DNA of 64,000 nt from an uncultured Halomonas sp. (GCF_947500835.1 NZ_CANMTQ010000011.1:62001-126000), one strand, 5' to 3'. Counted from the first letter of the stretch, positions 45,978 through 56,516 are shown. Notes: generated from the sequence alone by a model not told the origin. A program made the numbers and translations.

Positions 45978-47117
45978 CTAGCGTGCCAGCAGGCGCCGGT
46001 GGCTTTGAATGGACATGAGAATACCGAAACCCGCCAGCAAGGTCACGCTGGAGGTCCCGCCGTAACTGACCAGCGGTAGCGGCACACCCACTACCGGCAA
46101 GATACCACTGACCATACCGATATTAACGAACACGTAAATAAAAAAGGTGAGTGTAATACTACCTGCCACCAAACGCCCGAAAGTATCCTGGGCGCTGTTG
46201 GCGATCACCAGCCCTCGGATCACGATCAGCAGGTAGAGCGCCAGGATCAACACCATGCCGATCAAGCCAAACTCCTCCCCCAGCACGGCGATGATGAAAT
46301 CCGTATGGCGCTCCGGCAAAAATTCGAGCTGGGACTGGGTGCCCAGGGTCCAGCCCTTGCCCTGCATGCCACCACTGCCGATAGCAGTGGTGGATTGAAT
46401 GATGTTCCAGCCTGCCCCTAGCGGATCGCTTTCCGGATTGAGAAAGGTCAATACGCGCTGGCGCTGATAGGCATGCATGTTGAGCCACAGCAGCGGCAGG
46501 GCCGCGCCGGCCAAGGCCCCTAAAAACGCAATGAGACGCCAGGACAACCCTGCCAGCAATAGCACGAAGATAGCCGCGCAGGCGACCAGCAAAGAGGTTC
46601 CTAGATCCGGTTGTCTGGCGATCAGCATGATCGGCGCGCCGATGATCAGGGCGCAAACCAGAATGTCTCGAATGCGAGGGGGTAAAGGGCGACGATGCAG
46701 GTACGCCGCCACCATCATGGGCATGGCCAGTTTCATCAATTCCGAGGGCTGAAAACGGACGATCCCGGGGATGACCAGCCACCGCTGGGCACCCATGCCA
46801 ACATCGCCCATCACCTCGACGGCCACCAGCATCAGAAAGCCCGCCAGATAGAGGGGCAGCGCCCAGCGGTACAGGGCACCAGGGCTCAGTTGGGCCAATA
46901 CCAGCATGGTGACTATCGCCACCCCCAACCGAGTGACCTGGGCCGTTACTACTGGCAGGCGCTGCCCGCTGGCGCTATAAAGGATCAGAAGCCCCGACAG
47001 CAGCAGCAGGAACAACAACCCCAACAACCAGGGATCAAGATGAATACGGAACCAAAGACTCCGCCGTCGCTTGATGGTGCTGCCCCGATTGGGTAACAAG
47101 GACTCCTGCAATGCCAT
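45978..47117 (-). CDS. rodA: Peptidoglycan polymerase RodA (SEDS family)
   Basis: A 379-residue SEDS glycosyltransferase with about ten transmembrane segments that polymerises lateral-wall glycan with PBP2. Characteristic segments are PSELMKLAMPMMVAAYL, RQPDLGTSLLVA, GWTLGTQSQLEFLPERHTDF (the catalytic-type W-x-x and E residues) and VGVPLPLVSYGGTS. The start is the ATG at 47117, 4 bases after the mrdA stop. Confidence 0.95.
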   Translation of the reverse strand: MALQESLLPNRGSTIKRRRSLWFRIHLDPWLLGLLFLLLLSGLLILYSASGQRLPVVTAQVTRLGVAIVTMLVLAQLSPGALYRWALPLYLAGFLMLVAVEVMGDVGMGAQRWLVIPGIVRFQPSELMKLAMPMMVAAYLHRRPLPPRIRDILVCALIIGAPIMLIARQPDLGTSLLVACAAIFVLLLAGLSWRLIAFLGALAGAALPLLWLNMHAYQRQRVLTFLNPESDPLGAGWNIIQSTTAIGSGGMQGKGWTLGTQSQLEFLPERHTDFIIAVLGEEFGLIGMVLILALYLLIVIRGLVIANSAQDTFGRLVAGSITLTFFIYVFVNIGMVSGILPVVGVPLPLVSYGGTSSVTLLAGFGILMSIQSHRRLLAR

Positions 47118-47121
47118 GGGG

Positions 47122-49005
47122 TCAGACTTCCTCGCTGGCGTCGGAAGTTTCATCGGGTATCTCGGGCTTGCCTTCTCGCAGTATCCACGCATCCAGCATC
47201 TTGCGTGCCAAGGGCCCTGCGTTACTGCTGCCGCCACCGGCGTTTTCAATGATCACGGCAACCGCGATTTCCGGCTTATCGATCGGGGCAAAAGCGACGA
47301 AAAGCGCGTGATCGTGTAGCCGTTCTTCCAACTCCGCGGCGTTGTAGCGCTCATCGTTGGCCAGGGTGAAGACTTGGGCCGTGCCCGACTTGCCGGCCAT
47401 GCGATAGGCCAGATCCTGACCGGATCGACGTCCGGTGCCCTCACTGCCGATCATCACGTCTTCCATCGCCTTGTTGACCAGATCCCACCACTCATCGTTA
47501 GCCAGCTCGATATCCTGTTTCGTTTTTGGCAACGTCAGCGGCTCATCGCCGATACGCCTGGCCAGATGCGGTGCGATCCAGTTGCCACGATTGGCAAGCA
47601 CCGCCGTGGCGGTGGCCAATTGCAGTGGCGTCGACAGCCAATAGCCTTGACCGATACCCACGGACAGGGTCTCCCCGGGAAACCAGACCTGGCCATAACG
47701 CGCACGCTTCCATTCGTCGGATGGCATGACACCGCTGGCAGCACCATGAACATCGTGACTGGTTTCCTCGCCGAACCCAAAGCGGTGCATGAATTCAGCC
47801 AAGCGCTCGATCCCCAGCTCATGAGACAGGTTGTAGAAGTACGTATCATTGGAGACGACAATGGCACGTCGCATGTTGACCCGGCCATGCCCCCAACGTA
47901 GCCAATTATGGTAGCGTCGTGAGTGCTCGGGCAATTTGTAGAAACCCGGGTCGTAAACCGTCGTGTTCGGCGTAATGACGCCATTTTCGAGCCCTGCCAG
48001 GGCTTCGAAGGGCTTGATCGTCGACGCCGGAGGATATTGCCCTCGAATTGCGCGGTTGTAGAGAGGTAGATCAGGGTTGTTTCTGAGCCCCTGGTAATCT
48101 TTGTGACTGATACCGGTCACGAATAGATTGGCATTGAACCCAGGTGACGAGACCATGGCCAATATCTCGCCGCTGGACGGCTCGATGGCAACGATGGAGC
48201 CTCGCCGGCCATCAAGCAATTCATATCCAAGTTGTTGAAGCTTTTTGTCGATGGTCAATGTAATGTTCTGACCCGGCACCGGATCGGTACGCCCGAGCTC
48301 TCGAAGGACTCGTCCCCGAGCGTTGGTCTCGACCTTGCGCAGCCCCGCCTGGCCATGCAGTACATCTTCATACTCGCGCTCGACGCCGGTCTTGCCGATG
48401 AAATGGGTGCCGGCATAATTGCCCTTGTCGAGGGTCTTGACCTCTTCGGCATTGATGCGACCGACGTAGCCCAGCACATGGGACATGATGTCGGCATCCG
48501 GATAGTAACGAAGTAGTTGCGCTTCGACTTCGATACCGGGTAGGCGATAGCGATTGACCGCCAGTTGTGCGATCTGCTCTTCATTCAGTTCACTGAGCAA
48601 GAGCGCGGGTTGGTAAGGGCGTTGACGCTGGCGAGAGCGCTTCTTTAGAGAGGCGACATCCGTATCCGGCAGCTCGAGAATATCTACCAGCAAGCTCAAG
48701 GTCGCGTCCAGATCGTCGACCCGCTCCGGCACGATGGTCAGGTTGTAGGTAGGACGGTTCTCTGCCAGCAACTGACCGTTACGATCCATGAGCAGTCCGC
48801 GATTCGGCGGTAATGGCTCGACCCGCACACGATTCTTGTCGGAGCGGGTGATGAAGACCTCGTGCTGAACCACCTGAAGATAGAACAGGCGCGCCACTAG
48901 TCCTGTAGACATCAGCAGCACCAGTACGACAGCCAATATGGAACGATTGCGAAAGACGCGAACTTCCTGCTCGGGATCCTTCAGGGTTTCGCGGCGTTTA
49001 GGCAT
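47122..49005 (-). CDS. mrdA: Penicillin-binding protein 2
   Basis: A 627-residue class B transpeptidase for elongation of the side wall. One N-terminal membrane anchor (about residues 22-42) is followed by the dimerisation domain and the transpeptidase with STIKPF (SxxK), VSNDTYF (SxN) and KSGTAQV (KTG variant). It lies between rlmH and rodA in the conserved order. Length is usual for the family. Confidence 0.96.
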   Translation of the reverse strand: MPKRRETLKDPEQEVRVFRNRSILAVVLVLLMSTGLVARLFYLQVVQHEVFITRSDKNRVRVEPLPPNRGLLMDRNGQLLAENRPTYNLTIVPERVDDLDATLSLLVDILELPDTDVASLKKRSRQRQRPYQPALLLSELNEEQIAQLAVNRYRLPGIEVEAQLLRYYPDADIMSHVLGYVGRINAEEVKTLDKGNYAGTHFIGKTGVEREYEDVLHGQAGLRKVETNARGRVLRELGRTDPVPGQNITLTIDKKLQQLGYELLDGRRGSIVAIEPSSGEILAMVSSPGFNANLFVTGISHKDYQGLRNNPDLPLYNRAIRGQYPPASTIKPFEALAGLENGVITPNTTVYDPGFYKLPEHSRRYHNWLRWGHGRVNMRRAIVVSNDTYFYNLSHELGIERLAEFMHRFGFGEETSHDVHGAASGVMPSDEWKRARYGQVWFPGETLSVGIGQGYWLSTPLQLATATAVLANRGNWIAPHLARRIGDEPLTLPKTKQDIELANDEWWDLVNKAMEDVMIGSEGTGRRSGQDLAYRMAGKSGTAQVFTLANDERYNAAELEERLHDHALFVAFAPIDKPEIAVAVIIENAGGGSSNAGPLARKMLDAWILREGKPEIPDETSDASEEV

Positions 49006-49051
49006 GCAAAGATTTCGTCTCGAAGTGGCACAGGACAGTCATCATTTTGAA

Positions 49052-49519
49052 TTACCGATGATAAGGATGACTGACTAGCAGTGTCCAGGCCCGATACAGT
49101 TGTTCGCATAGCAAAAGACGTACTAATGGATGAGGAAGCGTCAGAGGAGACAAGGACCAGTGCTGTTCCGACTGCGCTGATAGCTGTGGCTCGAGTCCAT
49201 CCGGCCCGCCTATCAGCAGAGCTACATCGCCCCCGCGATGACGCCAGGTGTCTGCCTGCTGCGCTAGCTGCTCGGTGGACCAGGGCTGACCTGTCACCTC
49301 GAGAGCCACTCGATGATCACTTTCCCGCAAGCGTTCTCGCATGCGCTGCCCTTCCTGAGCCACTGCCCGGGCGACATCCGCATTCTTGCCCCGAGTTCCA
49401 GGTGCGATTTCGACTATCTCCAAGGCAAAATCCCTGGGCAAGCGCTTGCGATACTCACCAATTCCCTGTTCAACCCAGCTCGGCATACGCTGACCTACGG
49501 CGAGTAGGCGTACCTTCAT
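49052..49519 (-). CDS. rlmH: 23S rRNA (pseudouridine1915-N3)-methyltransferase
   Basis: A 155-residue SPOUT methyltransferase. Visible features are [20 protein letters not shown] at the N-terminus, the cofactor loop [11 protein letters not shown], and the ending HPYHR. The start overlaps the rsfS stop by 4 bases, so the two ribosome-related genes are translationally coupled. Confidence 0.96.
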   Translation of the reverse strand: MKVRLLAVGQRMPSWVEQGIGEYRKRLPRDFALEIVEIAPGTRGKNADVARAVAQEGQRMRERLRESDHRVALEVTGQPWSTEQLAQQADTWRHRGGDVALLIGGPDGLEPQLSAQSEQHWSLSPLTLPHPLVRLLLCEQLYRAWTLLVSHPYHR

Positions 49520-49878
49520 GCCTGGCCTCCGCGCACCTCCTCCTCACCGTTACTGGGCAAATCGGACCACAACCGTTCAAGATCGTAGAGACGTCGGGCA
49601 TCCGGCAACATGACATGCACGACCACATCGCCTAAATCCACCAGAACCCAATCAGCGCCGGCCCCGCCTTCGACACCCAAAGGCCTGATGCCCGCCTCCT
49701 TGGCCTTTTCAACGACGTTTTCCGCCAGAGCGCTTACGTGGCGCGTCGAGGTCCCGTTAGCGATTACCATGGTGTCGGTCACGCTGGTCAACGCAGCAAC
49801 GTCGAGTTCGGTAATGTCCTGACCCTTGAGTTCTTCCAGGGCCCCCACGGCCAATATCTTCAATGCGTCTTTTTGCAT
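49516..49878 (-). CDS. rsfS: Ribosomal silencing factor RsfS
   Basis: A 120-residue protein that binds L14 and blocks subunit joining when cells starve. Diagnostic segments are [37 protein letters not shown] and [16 protein letters not shown] strong GAGGAG site precedes the ATG. It precedes rlmH. Confidence 0.96.
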   Translation of the reverse strand: MQKDALKILAVGALEELKGQDITELDVAALTSVTDTMVIANGTSTRHVSALAENVVEKAKEAGIRPLGVEGGAGADWVLVDLGDVVVHVMLPDARRLYDLERLWSDLPSNGEEEVRGGQA

Positions 49879-49933
49879 AGCTCCTCGAGTGTGAGACCAC
49901 TGTAAAGGTCACATTCTACCTTCATGTCACCGC

Positions 49934-50572
49934 TTAGCGGTAAAGACTGCGGGATTGAATATAGGTTTCCACCGCATTTGGCAAGAGATACCTCACACTA
50001 AGTCCCGCCTGCAGGCGCCGACGCAGTTCGGTTGCGGATATATCCATGCGGCTGGGCAGGCGCAGATGCAAAAGTCGCCCCGCCGGGGTTGCAAACAGAC
50101 TTGTGATATCCCCTACTTCACGCCCCTTGGTCAATGCCTGTAACGCCGGACTCGGCGTCGCGGTATGGCCTGGACGCGCGATCACGACCAGATGCGCCAA
50201 TTCGAAGAGTCGCTTGGGTTCATGCCATTCGGTGAGCTTGAGAAAAGCATCGACGCCAAGCGCCATCACAAGCCGTGCCTGTTCGCCGAACTCAGCTCGC
50301 AATGACGCCAGCGTATCGACGGAATAAGAAGGCCCGGAGCGACGCAGCTCACGGTCGTCTGCATTGAGTCCTTGGGTATCGCCTATGCCTGCTTCGAGCA
50401 TCTCGAGACGATCCAGTGCAGCGACTCCAGGCGCATCGCGGTGGGGAGGCAGTTGGGCCGGGATCATATGCACCTGGTCGAGAGCCAGCATTTCGCGCAA
50501 TTCGACGGCGCTGCGCAAATGGCCGTGATGCACGGGATCGAACGTCCCCCCCAGCATCGCGATCTTTTTCAT
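49934..50572 (-). CDS. nadD: Nicotinate-nucleotide adenylyltransferase
   Basis: A 212-residue nucleotidyltransferase of NAD synthesis. The nucleotide-binding HIGH-type motif reads MLGGTFDPVHHGHLR, and the late motif is DISATELRRRL. The start is the ATG at 50572, 19 bases after proA ends; an extension to 50611 overlaps proA. Confidence 0.95.
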   Translation of the reverse strand: MKKIAMLGGTFDPVHHGHLRSAVELREMLALDQVHMIPAQLPPHRDAPGVAALDRLEMLEAGIGDTQGLNADDRELRRSGPSYSVDTLASLRAEFGEQARLVMALGVDAFLKLTEWHEPKRLFELAHLVVIARPGHTATPSPALQALTKGREVGDITSLFATPAGRLLHLRLPSRMDISATELRRRLQAGLSVRYLLPNAVETYIQSRSLYR

Positions 50573-50591
50573 GGGGGTAGCCAGGGCGGCC

Positions 50592-51887
50592 TCAGCTGCG
50601 CACATGACCATCCCCGAGCACCACGTACTTTCGTGTGGTCAGGCCTTCCAGCCCCACCGGCCCCCGGGCATGGAGCTTGTTGGTGGATATACCGATCTCG
50701 GCGCCAAGGCCATACTCGAAACCGTCTGCAAAACGGGTCGAGGCGTTGACCATCACGGAGCTTGAATCCACCTCCGCCAAAAAGCGCCGGGCCAAGGTAT
50801 AGGATTCGGTAACGATGGCGTCGGTATGCTGGGAACCATAACGTTCGATATGGGCCATGGCGGCATCGATGCCCTCCACCACGCGAATGGCGAGAATGGG
50901 CGCCAGATACTCCGCCTGCCAGTCTTCGTCGTTAGCCGGCGTAATATCCCGCAATACCTCCCGGGTACGTTCGCAGCCGCGCAGCTCGACCTGATGAGGC
51001 GCATAGGCTTCAGCCAGACGCGGCAGCAGCTCAGAAGCGATTGGAGCATCCAGCAGCAGCGTCTCCAGGGTATTGCAGGTGCCATAGCGCTGGGTCTTGG
51101 CATTGAGCGCGATAGCCAAGGCCTTGTCGAGATCGGCGCTGGCATCGACATAGACATGACAAACGCCGTCCAGATGCTTTATCACCGGTACCCGTGCTTC
51201 TCGGGATACCCGCTCGATCAACGACTTTCCGCCTCGGGGAATGATGACATCGACGTATTCAGGCATGGTGATGAGATGCCCTACTGCCGACCTTTTCGTC
51301 GTCGCCACGACCTGCACCGCTGTTTGAGGAATGCCGGCTTGCGCCAACCCCTTCGCGACACAGTCGGCAATGGCGGCATTGCTGTCCTGGGCCTCGGAGC
51401 CGCCGCGCAGAATGCAGGCATTGCCGGCTTTCAGACACAGGCTAGCCGCCTCCACCGTAACATTGGGGCGCGATTCGTAGATGATACCGATCACGCCGAT
51501 GGGTACGCGCATCTGCCCCACTTGAATACCGCTGGGTAGCGTACGCAAGCCATCGATTTCACCCACTGGATCCGGCAAGGCAGCCACCTGGGTCACGCCT
51601 TCGATCATGGCGTCGATACGCGTCTCGTTCAACGCGAGTCGATCGAGCATGGCGTCATCAAGGCCGTTTGCGCGGGCGCGTTCTAGATCGCGAACATTGG
51701 CGTCGATCAACGCTACACGGGCTGCATCGAGCTGGGCAGCAATGGCAACCAACGCAGCATTCTTTGCCCCCGCCCCCGCACAGCGCAAATGGGTACTGAC
51801 CTGACGAGCCTGAGCACCCAAGGTTTGCATGTAGGCATTGATATCGGCGCTGTCAGTCATGTTATCGGTCGTGTTGTATCGTGACAT
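50592..51887 (-). CDS. proA: Gamma-glutamyl phosphate reductase
   Basis: A 431-residue NADPH-dependent enzyme of proline synthesis. The catalytic cysteine is in [14 protein letters not shown]; other segments are [21 protein letters not shown] and [21 protein letters not shown]. It is the first gene of the long block. The start is uncertain (51887 or 51860); neither has a strong ribosome-binding site. Confidence 0.95.
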   Translation of the reverse strand: MSRYNTTDNMTDSADINAYMQTLGAQARQVSTHLRCAGAGAKNAALVAIAAQLDAARVALIDANVRDLERARANGLDDAMLDRLALNETRIDAMIEGVTQVAALPDPVGEIDGLRTLPSGIQVGQMRVPIGVIGIIYESRPNVTVEAASLCLKAGNACILRGGSEAQDSNAAIADCVAKGLAQAGIPQTAVQVVATTKRSAVGHLITMPEYVDVIIPRGGKSLIERVSREARVPVIKHLDGVCHVYVDASADLDKALAIALNAKTQRYGTCNTLETLLLDAPIASELLPRLAEAYAPHQVELRGCERTREVLRDITPANDEDWQAEYLAPILAIRVVEGIDAAMAHIERYGSQHTDAIVTESYTLARRFLAEVDSSSVMVNASTRFADGFEYGLGAEIGISTNKLHARGPVGLEGLTTRKYVVLGDGHVRS

Positions 51888-52032
51888 GCCGGTAAGATTC
51901 TCCAGAATGCTTGTTATGGCAAAAGCCTCTTTAGCGTCATTGGCTGCATGAAAAGCAAGAGACGTATCGTGCTATTGGAACAGGTATCGTACAGTATTAA
52001 ACATCACGAAATGAGATGCATGATAAGGCACC

Positions 52033-52893
52033 ATGGAGAGCAAGTTCAAAAACGGGCTTTATCGCCTCACCCTACTGTTTGCCGCAACCACATTATTGCT
52101 GCTGGCCACTACGCATCAGGATAGTGTATCGCGGGTACTATTGAGCGTCATCGGCCTTGGCCTTGGTCTTGCTGCCTTGGAGCATCGCCGCTTGATCGTC
52201 TTTCCCAGCACGCTGACGCCACTGCTACTTGGCCTAGCCTTGACGCTGTTTTTCTGGGTGGCGCCGGAGCGTCATATGCCATGGCTTTGGCTATGGGCAG
52301 TGGCACTCATCTTGCCCCAGCCTCCCTGGCTCTGGTTGTTGCAAGGAGTATTGGCCGTATCCTGCTGGTGGCAAGTGGCGCTAGAAATCGATACCGAACA
52401 AGGTCTGCTGGCTCTCGTCATATTGATTACATCGATGATAATGGGCTTCACACATAGCTTGGCCGAATCACCGCTACAGCCCGGCTTTACACGACGCGCG
52501 CGCCTGTCCTGCAAGCGCCCGCTGCACTCGGGGCGTCAACTGGCTCATGAATTACCGCTGGAGACGACCCGATGCAGCCGTGAAGGCAGTTACGGGGAGC
52601 TGCTTTTGTTGCGCTGCTCCTGGCGCGACCAGCAAGCCATTCTGGATATGCTTGTTACCGGCACCCGCAGTTACGAAACCTGTTTTCAGCTCGACAATCG
52701 CACCCTTGCGACGTTGATGGTCAGTCGTGACATCGAGACTGGCCGCAAGCGGCGTAGTGCACTGCTCGCCTCGTTACCGACCTCCTTGAAGATACGCTGT
52801 GCCAGCTTGGTGCCTTCGCTACTGCTTGAGCCTCAACTCAAGGCACTCGATCAGCAGCAGCGCTCGATCGTGATACTGGAAGAGAACGCCTGA
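52033..52893 (+). CDS. Membrane protein with degenerate GGDEF-like C-terminus
   Basis: A 286-residue protein, not recognised by name. Residues 8-142 form about six hydrophobic segments rich in Trp and Leu. The cytoplasmic region (155-286) aligns in pattern with a GGDEF domain: TTRCSREGSYGELLLLRC matches the region before the I-loop, and QLDNRTLATLMVS falls where the GGDEF loop should be, reading DNRTL. No catalytic residues remain. It overlaps the next gene by one base (TGATG) and is the first gene of a three-gene operon. Family assignment is inference. Confidence 0.55.
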   Translation: MESKFKNGLYRLTLLFAATTLLLLATTHQDSVSRVLLSVIGLGLGLAALEHRRLIVFPSTLTPLLLGLALTLFFWVAPERHMPWLWLWAVALILPQPPWLWLLQGVLAVSCWWQVALEIDTEQGLLALVILITSMIMGFTHSLAESPLQPGFTRRARLSCKRPLHSGRQLAHELPLETTRCSREGSYGELLLLRCSWRDQQAILDMLVTGTRSYETCFQLDNRTLATLMVSRDIETGRKRRSALLASLPTSLKIRCASLVPSLLLEPQLKALDQQQRSIVILEENA

Positions 52894-53843
52894 TGCCTAC
52901 TCGCAGCGTCACGAACTCCTGGTCATCGCGCCTTACGCTACTTGCCTATGTCAGTGGTGCATTATTGCTCGCAGGCTACGCTATCTGGAATTATTTGATG
53001 GGCGCCTATGGGCGTATCTTGCTGCCAACGTTACTCGCACTGTTGCTGGGAGGCGCACTCTTCCTGCGCGCGATCAATAGAGACGATCACCGACTCTGCG
53101 CCTACCTGACGTTAATCAGCTGCTATCTATTGATCGCCATCGAGCTGCCCGCCCTGGGGGATTCATCACGGCTGTGGCTTGGACTGCCGCCAATCCTGAC
53201 ATTTTTGCTGTTGCCTCTGGGATCGGCGTTAATGCTTAACCTGATGATGGCGCCGGTTTGGCTGATATTGATCGAGCAGAAGTCATTGCTTCTCGACAAC
53301 ACCTTGTACTATCTGGCACTAGTGAGTGTAGCGGCGCTGCCTCATTGGCTGCGCCGGCAGCGCGAAATGCTCCTGAGCGCCACGGATACACTGGACCAAC
53401 AGTGCGACGCGTTGTCGCAACCTGCTTTGATCGAACGCCTTCATGCCGAAGTCGAACGTGCTAGAACGATGAAGCGTCCTTTAGCCGCCCTGATCATTCA
53501 CCTGCCGCAGCTGGAAATGGCGGATGAGCAGTTCGGCAACACGCTACTGCACAGCCTGCTGGAACGCATATGCCATACGATACGCAGTTGCTGTCGTTAT
53601 CATGATCTGCTGGGACGTCATCAGGCCCAGCGATTCTGGCTGCTGCTTCCTGATACCGGAGAAGCCGGCGCCCTGATCGTGCGTGAGCGCCTACTAAGCG
53701 CCCTGGGGCGGGAAGTCTTCGCCGAGACCGGCGCCATTCAGTCCCGCATTCGCGCCTGTCATCTACTGCCCGATGAAGATGCGATGCATTTCGAACAGCG
53801 TCTGCTGGCGAATGGCCTCAAACTCATGGAGCCCATGTCTTGA
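52893..53843 (+). CDS. Membrane protein with degenerate GGDEF domain
   Basis: A 316-residue protein. Residues 12-155 contain about five transmembrane segments. From 175 it is a GGDEF-type domain: ERLHAEVERARTMKRPLAALIIHLPQLE corresponds to the first strand region, and LLGRHQAQRFWLLLPD lies where active enzymes have RYGGDEFALLLPD. The signature is QAQRF (244-248), so it should not make c-di-GMP; a binding or partner role is possible. Tightly coupled to both neighbours. Confidence 0.7.
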   Translation: MPTRSVTNSWSSRLTLLAYVSGALLLAGYAIWNYLMGAYGRILLPTLLALLLGGALFLRAINRDDHRLCAYLTLISCYLLIAIELPALGDSSRLWLGLPPILTFLLLPLGSALMLNLMMAPVWLILIEQKSLLLDNTLYYLALVSVAALPHWLRRQREMLLSATDTLDQQCDALSQPALIERLHAEVERARTMKRPLAALIIHLPQLEMADEQFGNTLLHSLLERICHTIRSCCRYHDLLGRHQAQRFWLLLPDTGEAGALIVRERLLSALGREVFAETGAIQSRIRACHLLPDEDAMHFEQRLLANGLKLMEPMS

Positions 53844-55246
53844 ATGCAACGGAGTGGCTACAGAATCTTGCACCCTCACCTCTTTGGCTGCTTTTTTTCA
53901 TCGCCGTCATTTCCCTGGCCGAATCATTAGCCCTCATCGGCCTGGCGGTTCCTGGCGTCGTCCTGATTACCGCCGCCGCTTCTCTTGCCGGCCACTACGA
54001 CCTATCGATCCTGCTGGTGCTGCTGTGTGCGTTCGGGGGCGCGGTGATAGGCGATGGCCTGAGCTTTCTTTTCGGCCATACACAGCGTGAGCGAATCCCC
54101 CTGCTCTGGCCTTTTCGTCAGCATCCCGAGTGGTTGGAACGGGGAACGAACTTTTTTGAACGCTATGGCGTGTTATCCGTACTCATCGGACGCTTCGTAG
54201 GGCCTGTGCGTCCCATCGTTCCCATGGTTGCTGGCATGATGCACATGCCTAGAAATCTTTTCATATGGTCCAATCTGGGCTCAGCGCTACTTTGGGCGCC
54301 TGCCTACCTGTTGCCCGGTTACCTGCTGGGCAAGACCTGGCAGCAGATGCTGACCATGCCACCGGGTAGCGAAGGCTGGTTGATTCTACTGGCCGTGGCG
54401 GTGATCGCCCTGGCGCTGACGTTCTCGCTATTGCGCCATCAACTGGTTCGCGAAGGTTGGATCTATCGACAACTGGCCTATTCCGCACAAGGCAGCCGCT
54501 GGCGACGTGGACTGTGGAACGCTCTGCGCTCGCCCCACCCCCGTGGAGAATTCCCCTTGGCGTCGCTGGTGCTGCTGTTCATTAGCATGCCCGCCCTGGG
54601 AGGCTGGACACTTTGGGTACTCGAGCAGCAGGGGCCCTTACCCATGGACTCGAGCCTACAGAACCTGATCGATGGACTGGTAAGCCCAGCCATGGTTCAG
54701 ATTGCCGAATGGATGGCGGAAGCCGGCGATACGCTGGGGGTCATCGTGTTGATACTGCCCTGGACGGCATGGCTACTTTACCGACGCCAACTTGCAGCGT
54801 TATTTCACCTGCTAGGCGGGCTGGGCGGCATTGCTCTTGCCAATACGCTATTCAAGCACCTGGCAGGACGTGTGCGTCCTGACACTCCCGATTATCTCGC
54901 CGGCTCGTTTTCCTATCCCAGCGCCCACACCTCCACGGCGGTTGTGCTGTATGGGTTGGCGGCTGCTTTCGTGGCTGAAACGCTCCCTTCACGCTGGAGA
55001 GCGCTGGCCTATTGGGTTGCCATCGCCATCTGCATACCCATGGCGTTGTCTCGGCTGATCATCGGTGTACATTGGTTCAGCGATCTGGTGGGCGGCGCCT
55101 TGCTGGGACTGATGGCCTGCGCGCTGGTACGCATCAGCTATCATGGCTTTGCCACCCGGCCCCTGGACAGACCACCCTGGCTAGCACTTGGCTTGATTAC
55201 AATATTGCTGTTGATAGCCCGCATTTTCTGGCTGCCACCGGTTTAA
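53840..55246 (+). CDS. DedA-PAP2 fusion membrane protein
   Basis: A 468-residue protein with two halves. Residues 1-200 are a DedA/SNARE-associated domain (VPGVVLITAAASLAG; FLVGRFVGPVRPIVPMVAGM, approximately), a family implicated in lipid carrier recycling. Residues 230-468 are a PAP2 phosphatase with the motifs KHLAGRVRP, SYPSAHTS and SRLIIGVHWFSD. It could act on undecaprenyl or phosphatidyl phosphates. The start is a TTG at 53840 that overlaps the previous stop (TTGA) and has GGAG 8 bases upstream; no in-frame ATG is near. Confidence 0.88.
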   Translation: MNATEWLQNLAPSPLWLLFFIAVISLAESLALIGLAVPGVVLITAAASLAGHYDLSILLVLLCAFGGAVIGDGLSFLFGHTQRERIPLLWPFRQHPEWLERGTNFFERYGVLSVLIGRFVGPVRPIVPMVAGMMHMPRNLFIWSNLGSALLWAPAYLLPGYLLGKTWQQMLTMPPGSEGWLILLAVAVIALALTFSLLRHQLVREGWIYRQLAYSAQGSRWRRGLWNALRSPHPRGEFPLASLVLLFISMPALGGWTLWVLEQQGPLPMDSSLQNLIDGLVSPAMVQIAEWMAEAGDTLGVIVLILPWTAWLLYRRQLAALFHLLGGLGGIALANTLFKHLAGRVRPDTPDYLAGSFSYPSAHTSTAVVLYGLAAAFVAETLPSRWRALAYWVAIAICIPMALSRLIIGVHWFSDLVGGALLGLMACALVRISYHGFATRPLDRPPWLALGLITILLLIARIFWLPPV

Positions 55247-55866
55247 CCAAAGGCGAGCCAGATACCCACCCCAATCATCAAGGTACCGGCGATACGGTTG
55301 AGCAGACGCACGTTGCCACCCTTGGCCAGCAGCCGACTCGCGCTGCGACCGCCGCCGGCGTACAGCAACAGACACATCAGCTCGATGGACAGGATCATCG
55401 CGATCAGCGCCGCCAGCTGCGGCCCCAGCGCCATGGAGGGGTCAAGAAAAGGCGGCAACAGCGCGATGAAGAACGCCCAGCCCTTGGGGTTGGCAATGGC
55501 GGTGACGAAACCTTGTATCAGCAGATGCAGACGCGACACATCGACTTGCCCTCGAGCTTCAAGCGGAATCGCCATGCGTCCGCGAGAGCGCCACATCATG
55601 ATCCCGAGATAGGCCAGATAAACGCCACCGATACCTTTGAAGATCGCAAACAGCATCGGCTGTCGCAGCATCAGGGTGGCGATTCCAGCGCCGGCGGCGA
55701 TAGCTACCAGGGCCACTCCAGTCAATTCGCCGAGCATCATCCACAGCGCACGCTTCACTCCTACCGTCATGCCCAGCACCATAGACAGCGTCATGCACAT
55801 GCCCGGCGTCAAGGACACCATGAAGAAGGTGGGAATGAAGACCGACAGCAACGATAGATTGATCAT
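55243..55866 (-). CDS. LysE/RhtB family amino acid exporter
   Basis: A 207-residue inner-membrane protein with six hydrophobic segments. The family motif VSLTPGMCMTLSMVLGMTVG at the N-terminus and NPKGWAFFIALLPPFLD in the middle are clear. It exports an amino acid or related compound; the substrate is not predictable. It converges on the DedA-PAP2 gene, with the two stops sharing TTAA. Confidence 0.88.
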   Translation of the reverse strand: MINLSLLSVFIPTFFMVSLTPGMCMTLSMVLGMTVGVKRALWMMLGELTGVALVAIAAGAGIATLMLRQPMLFAIFKGIGGVYLAYLGIMMWRSRGRMAIPLEARGQVDVSRLHLLIQGFVTAIANPKGWAFFIALLPPFLDPSMALGPQLAALIAMILSIELMCLLLYAGGGRSASRLLAKGGNVRLLNRIAGTLMIGVGIWLAFG

Positions 55867-55884
55867 CCCAAGGCTCTCATCCAG

Positions 55885-56511
55885 CTATTCCCCCCAGCGC
55901 GGCATTAGACGATGCTCTATCCCCAGCTGGTTGAGAATACGGGCCACGATGAAATCGATCAGATCGTCGACGCTTTCGGGCTGATGATAGAACCCCGGGG
56001 CCGCAGGCAGAATGGTGACGCCCAGGCGTGCCAGGGTCAGCATGTGCTCGAGATGGATGGCGGACAGCGGCGCCTCTCGAGGCACCAGAATCAGCTGCCG
56101 TCGCTCCTTCAAGGCCACATCCGCGGCGCGCTCGATCAGGTTATTGCTGGCGCCGGTCGCCACCGCCGAGAGCGTTCCGGTAGAGCACGGGCAAACCACC
56201 ATGGCGGCGCTAGCGCCAGAGCCGGAGGCCACTGGCGCCATCCAGTCTTCCCGAGCGAAACAGCGAATCTGATGCGGGGCCGCACGACTGCGCGCATTCA
56301 AGGCCTCGGCGAGCTTATCCGGCTGGGCCGGCAGCTTTTCCGTGGTTTCGGTGGCAATGACCATGTGCGCTGCCTTGGATATCATCACCCAGACCTCATG
56401 ACCGGCAGCGATCAGACAATCGATCAGGCGCAGGCCGTACTGGGCGCCGGACGCACCGGTCAGTGCAACGGTGACCGGCGCCTTGAAGCCTGATGTGGAC
56501 GTCTCATTCAT
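55885..56511 (-). CDS. ubiX: Flavin prenyltransferase UbiX
   Basis: A 208-residue enzyme that makes prenylated FMN for the UbiD decarboxylase of ubiquinone synthesis. FMN-binding [16 protein letters not shown] at the N-terminus, [20 protein letters not shown], and [19 protein letters not shown] segments are typical (here [16 protein letters not shown]). ATG at 56511 or 56520 are both possible, the latter overlapping the mpl stop. It follows mpl. Confidence 0.93.
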   Translation of the reverse strand: MNETSTSGFKAPVTVALTGASGAQYGLRLIDCLIAAGHEVWVMISKAAHMVIATETTEKLPAQPDKLAEALNARSRAAPHQIRCFAREDWMAPVASGSGASAAMVVCPCSTGTLSAVATGASNNLIERAADVALKERRQLILVPREAPLSAIHLEHMLTLARLGVTILPAAPGFYHQPESVDDLIDFIVARILNQLGIEHRLMPRWGE

Positions 56512-56516
56512 GCAGG

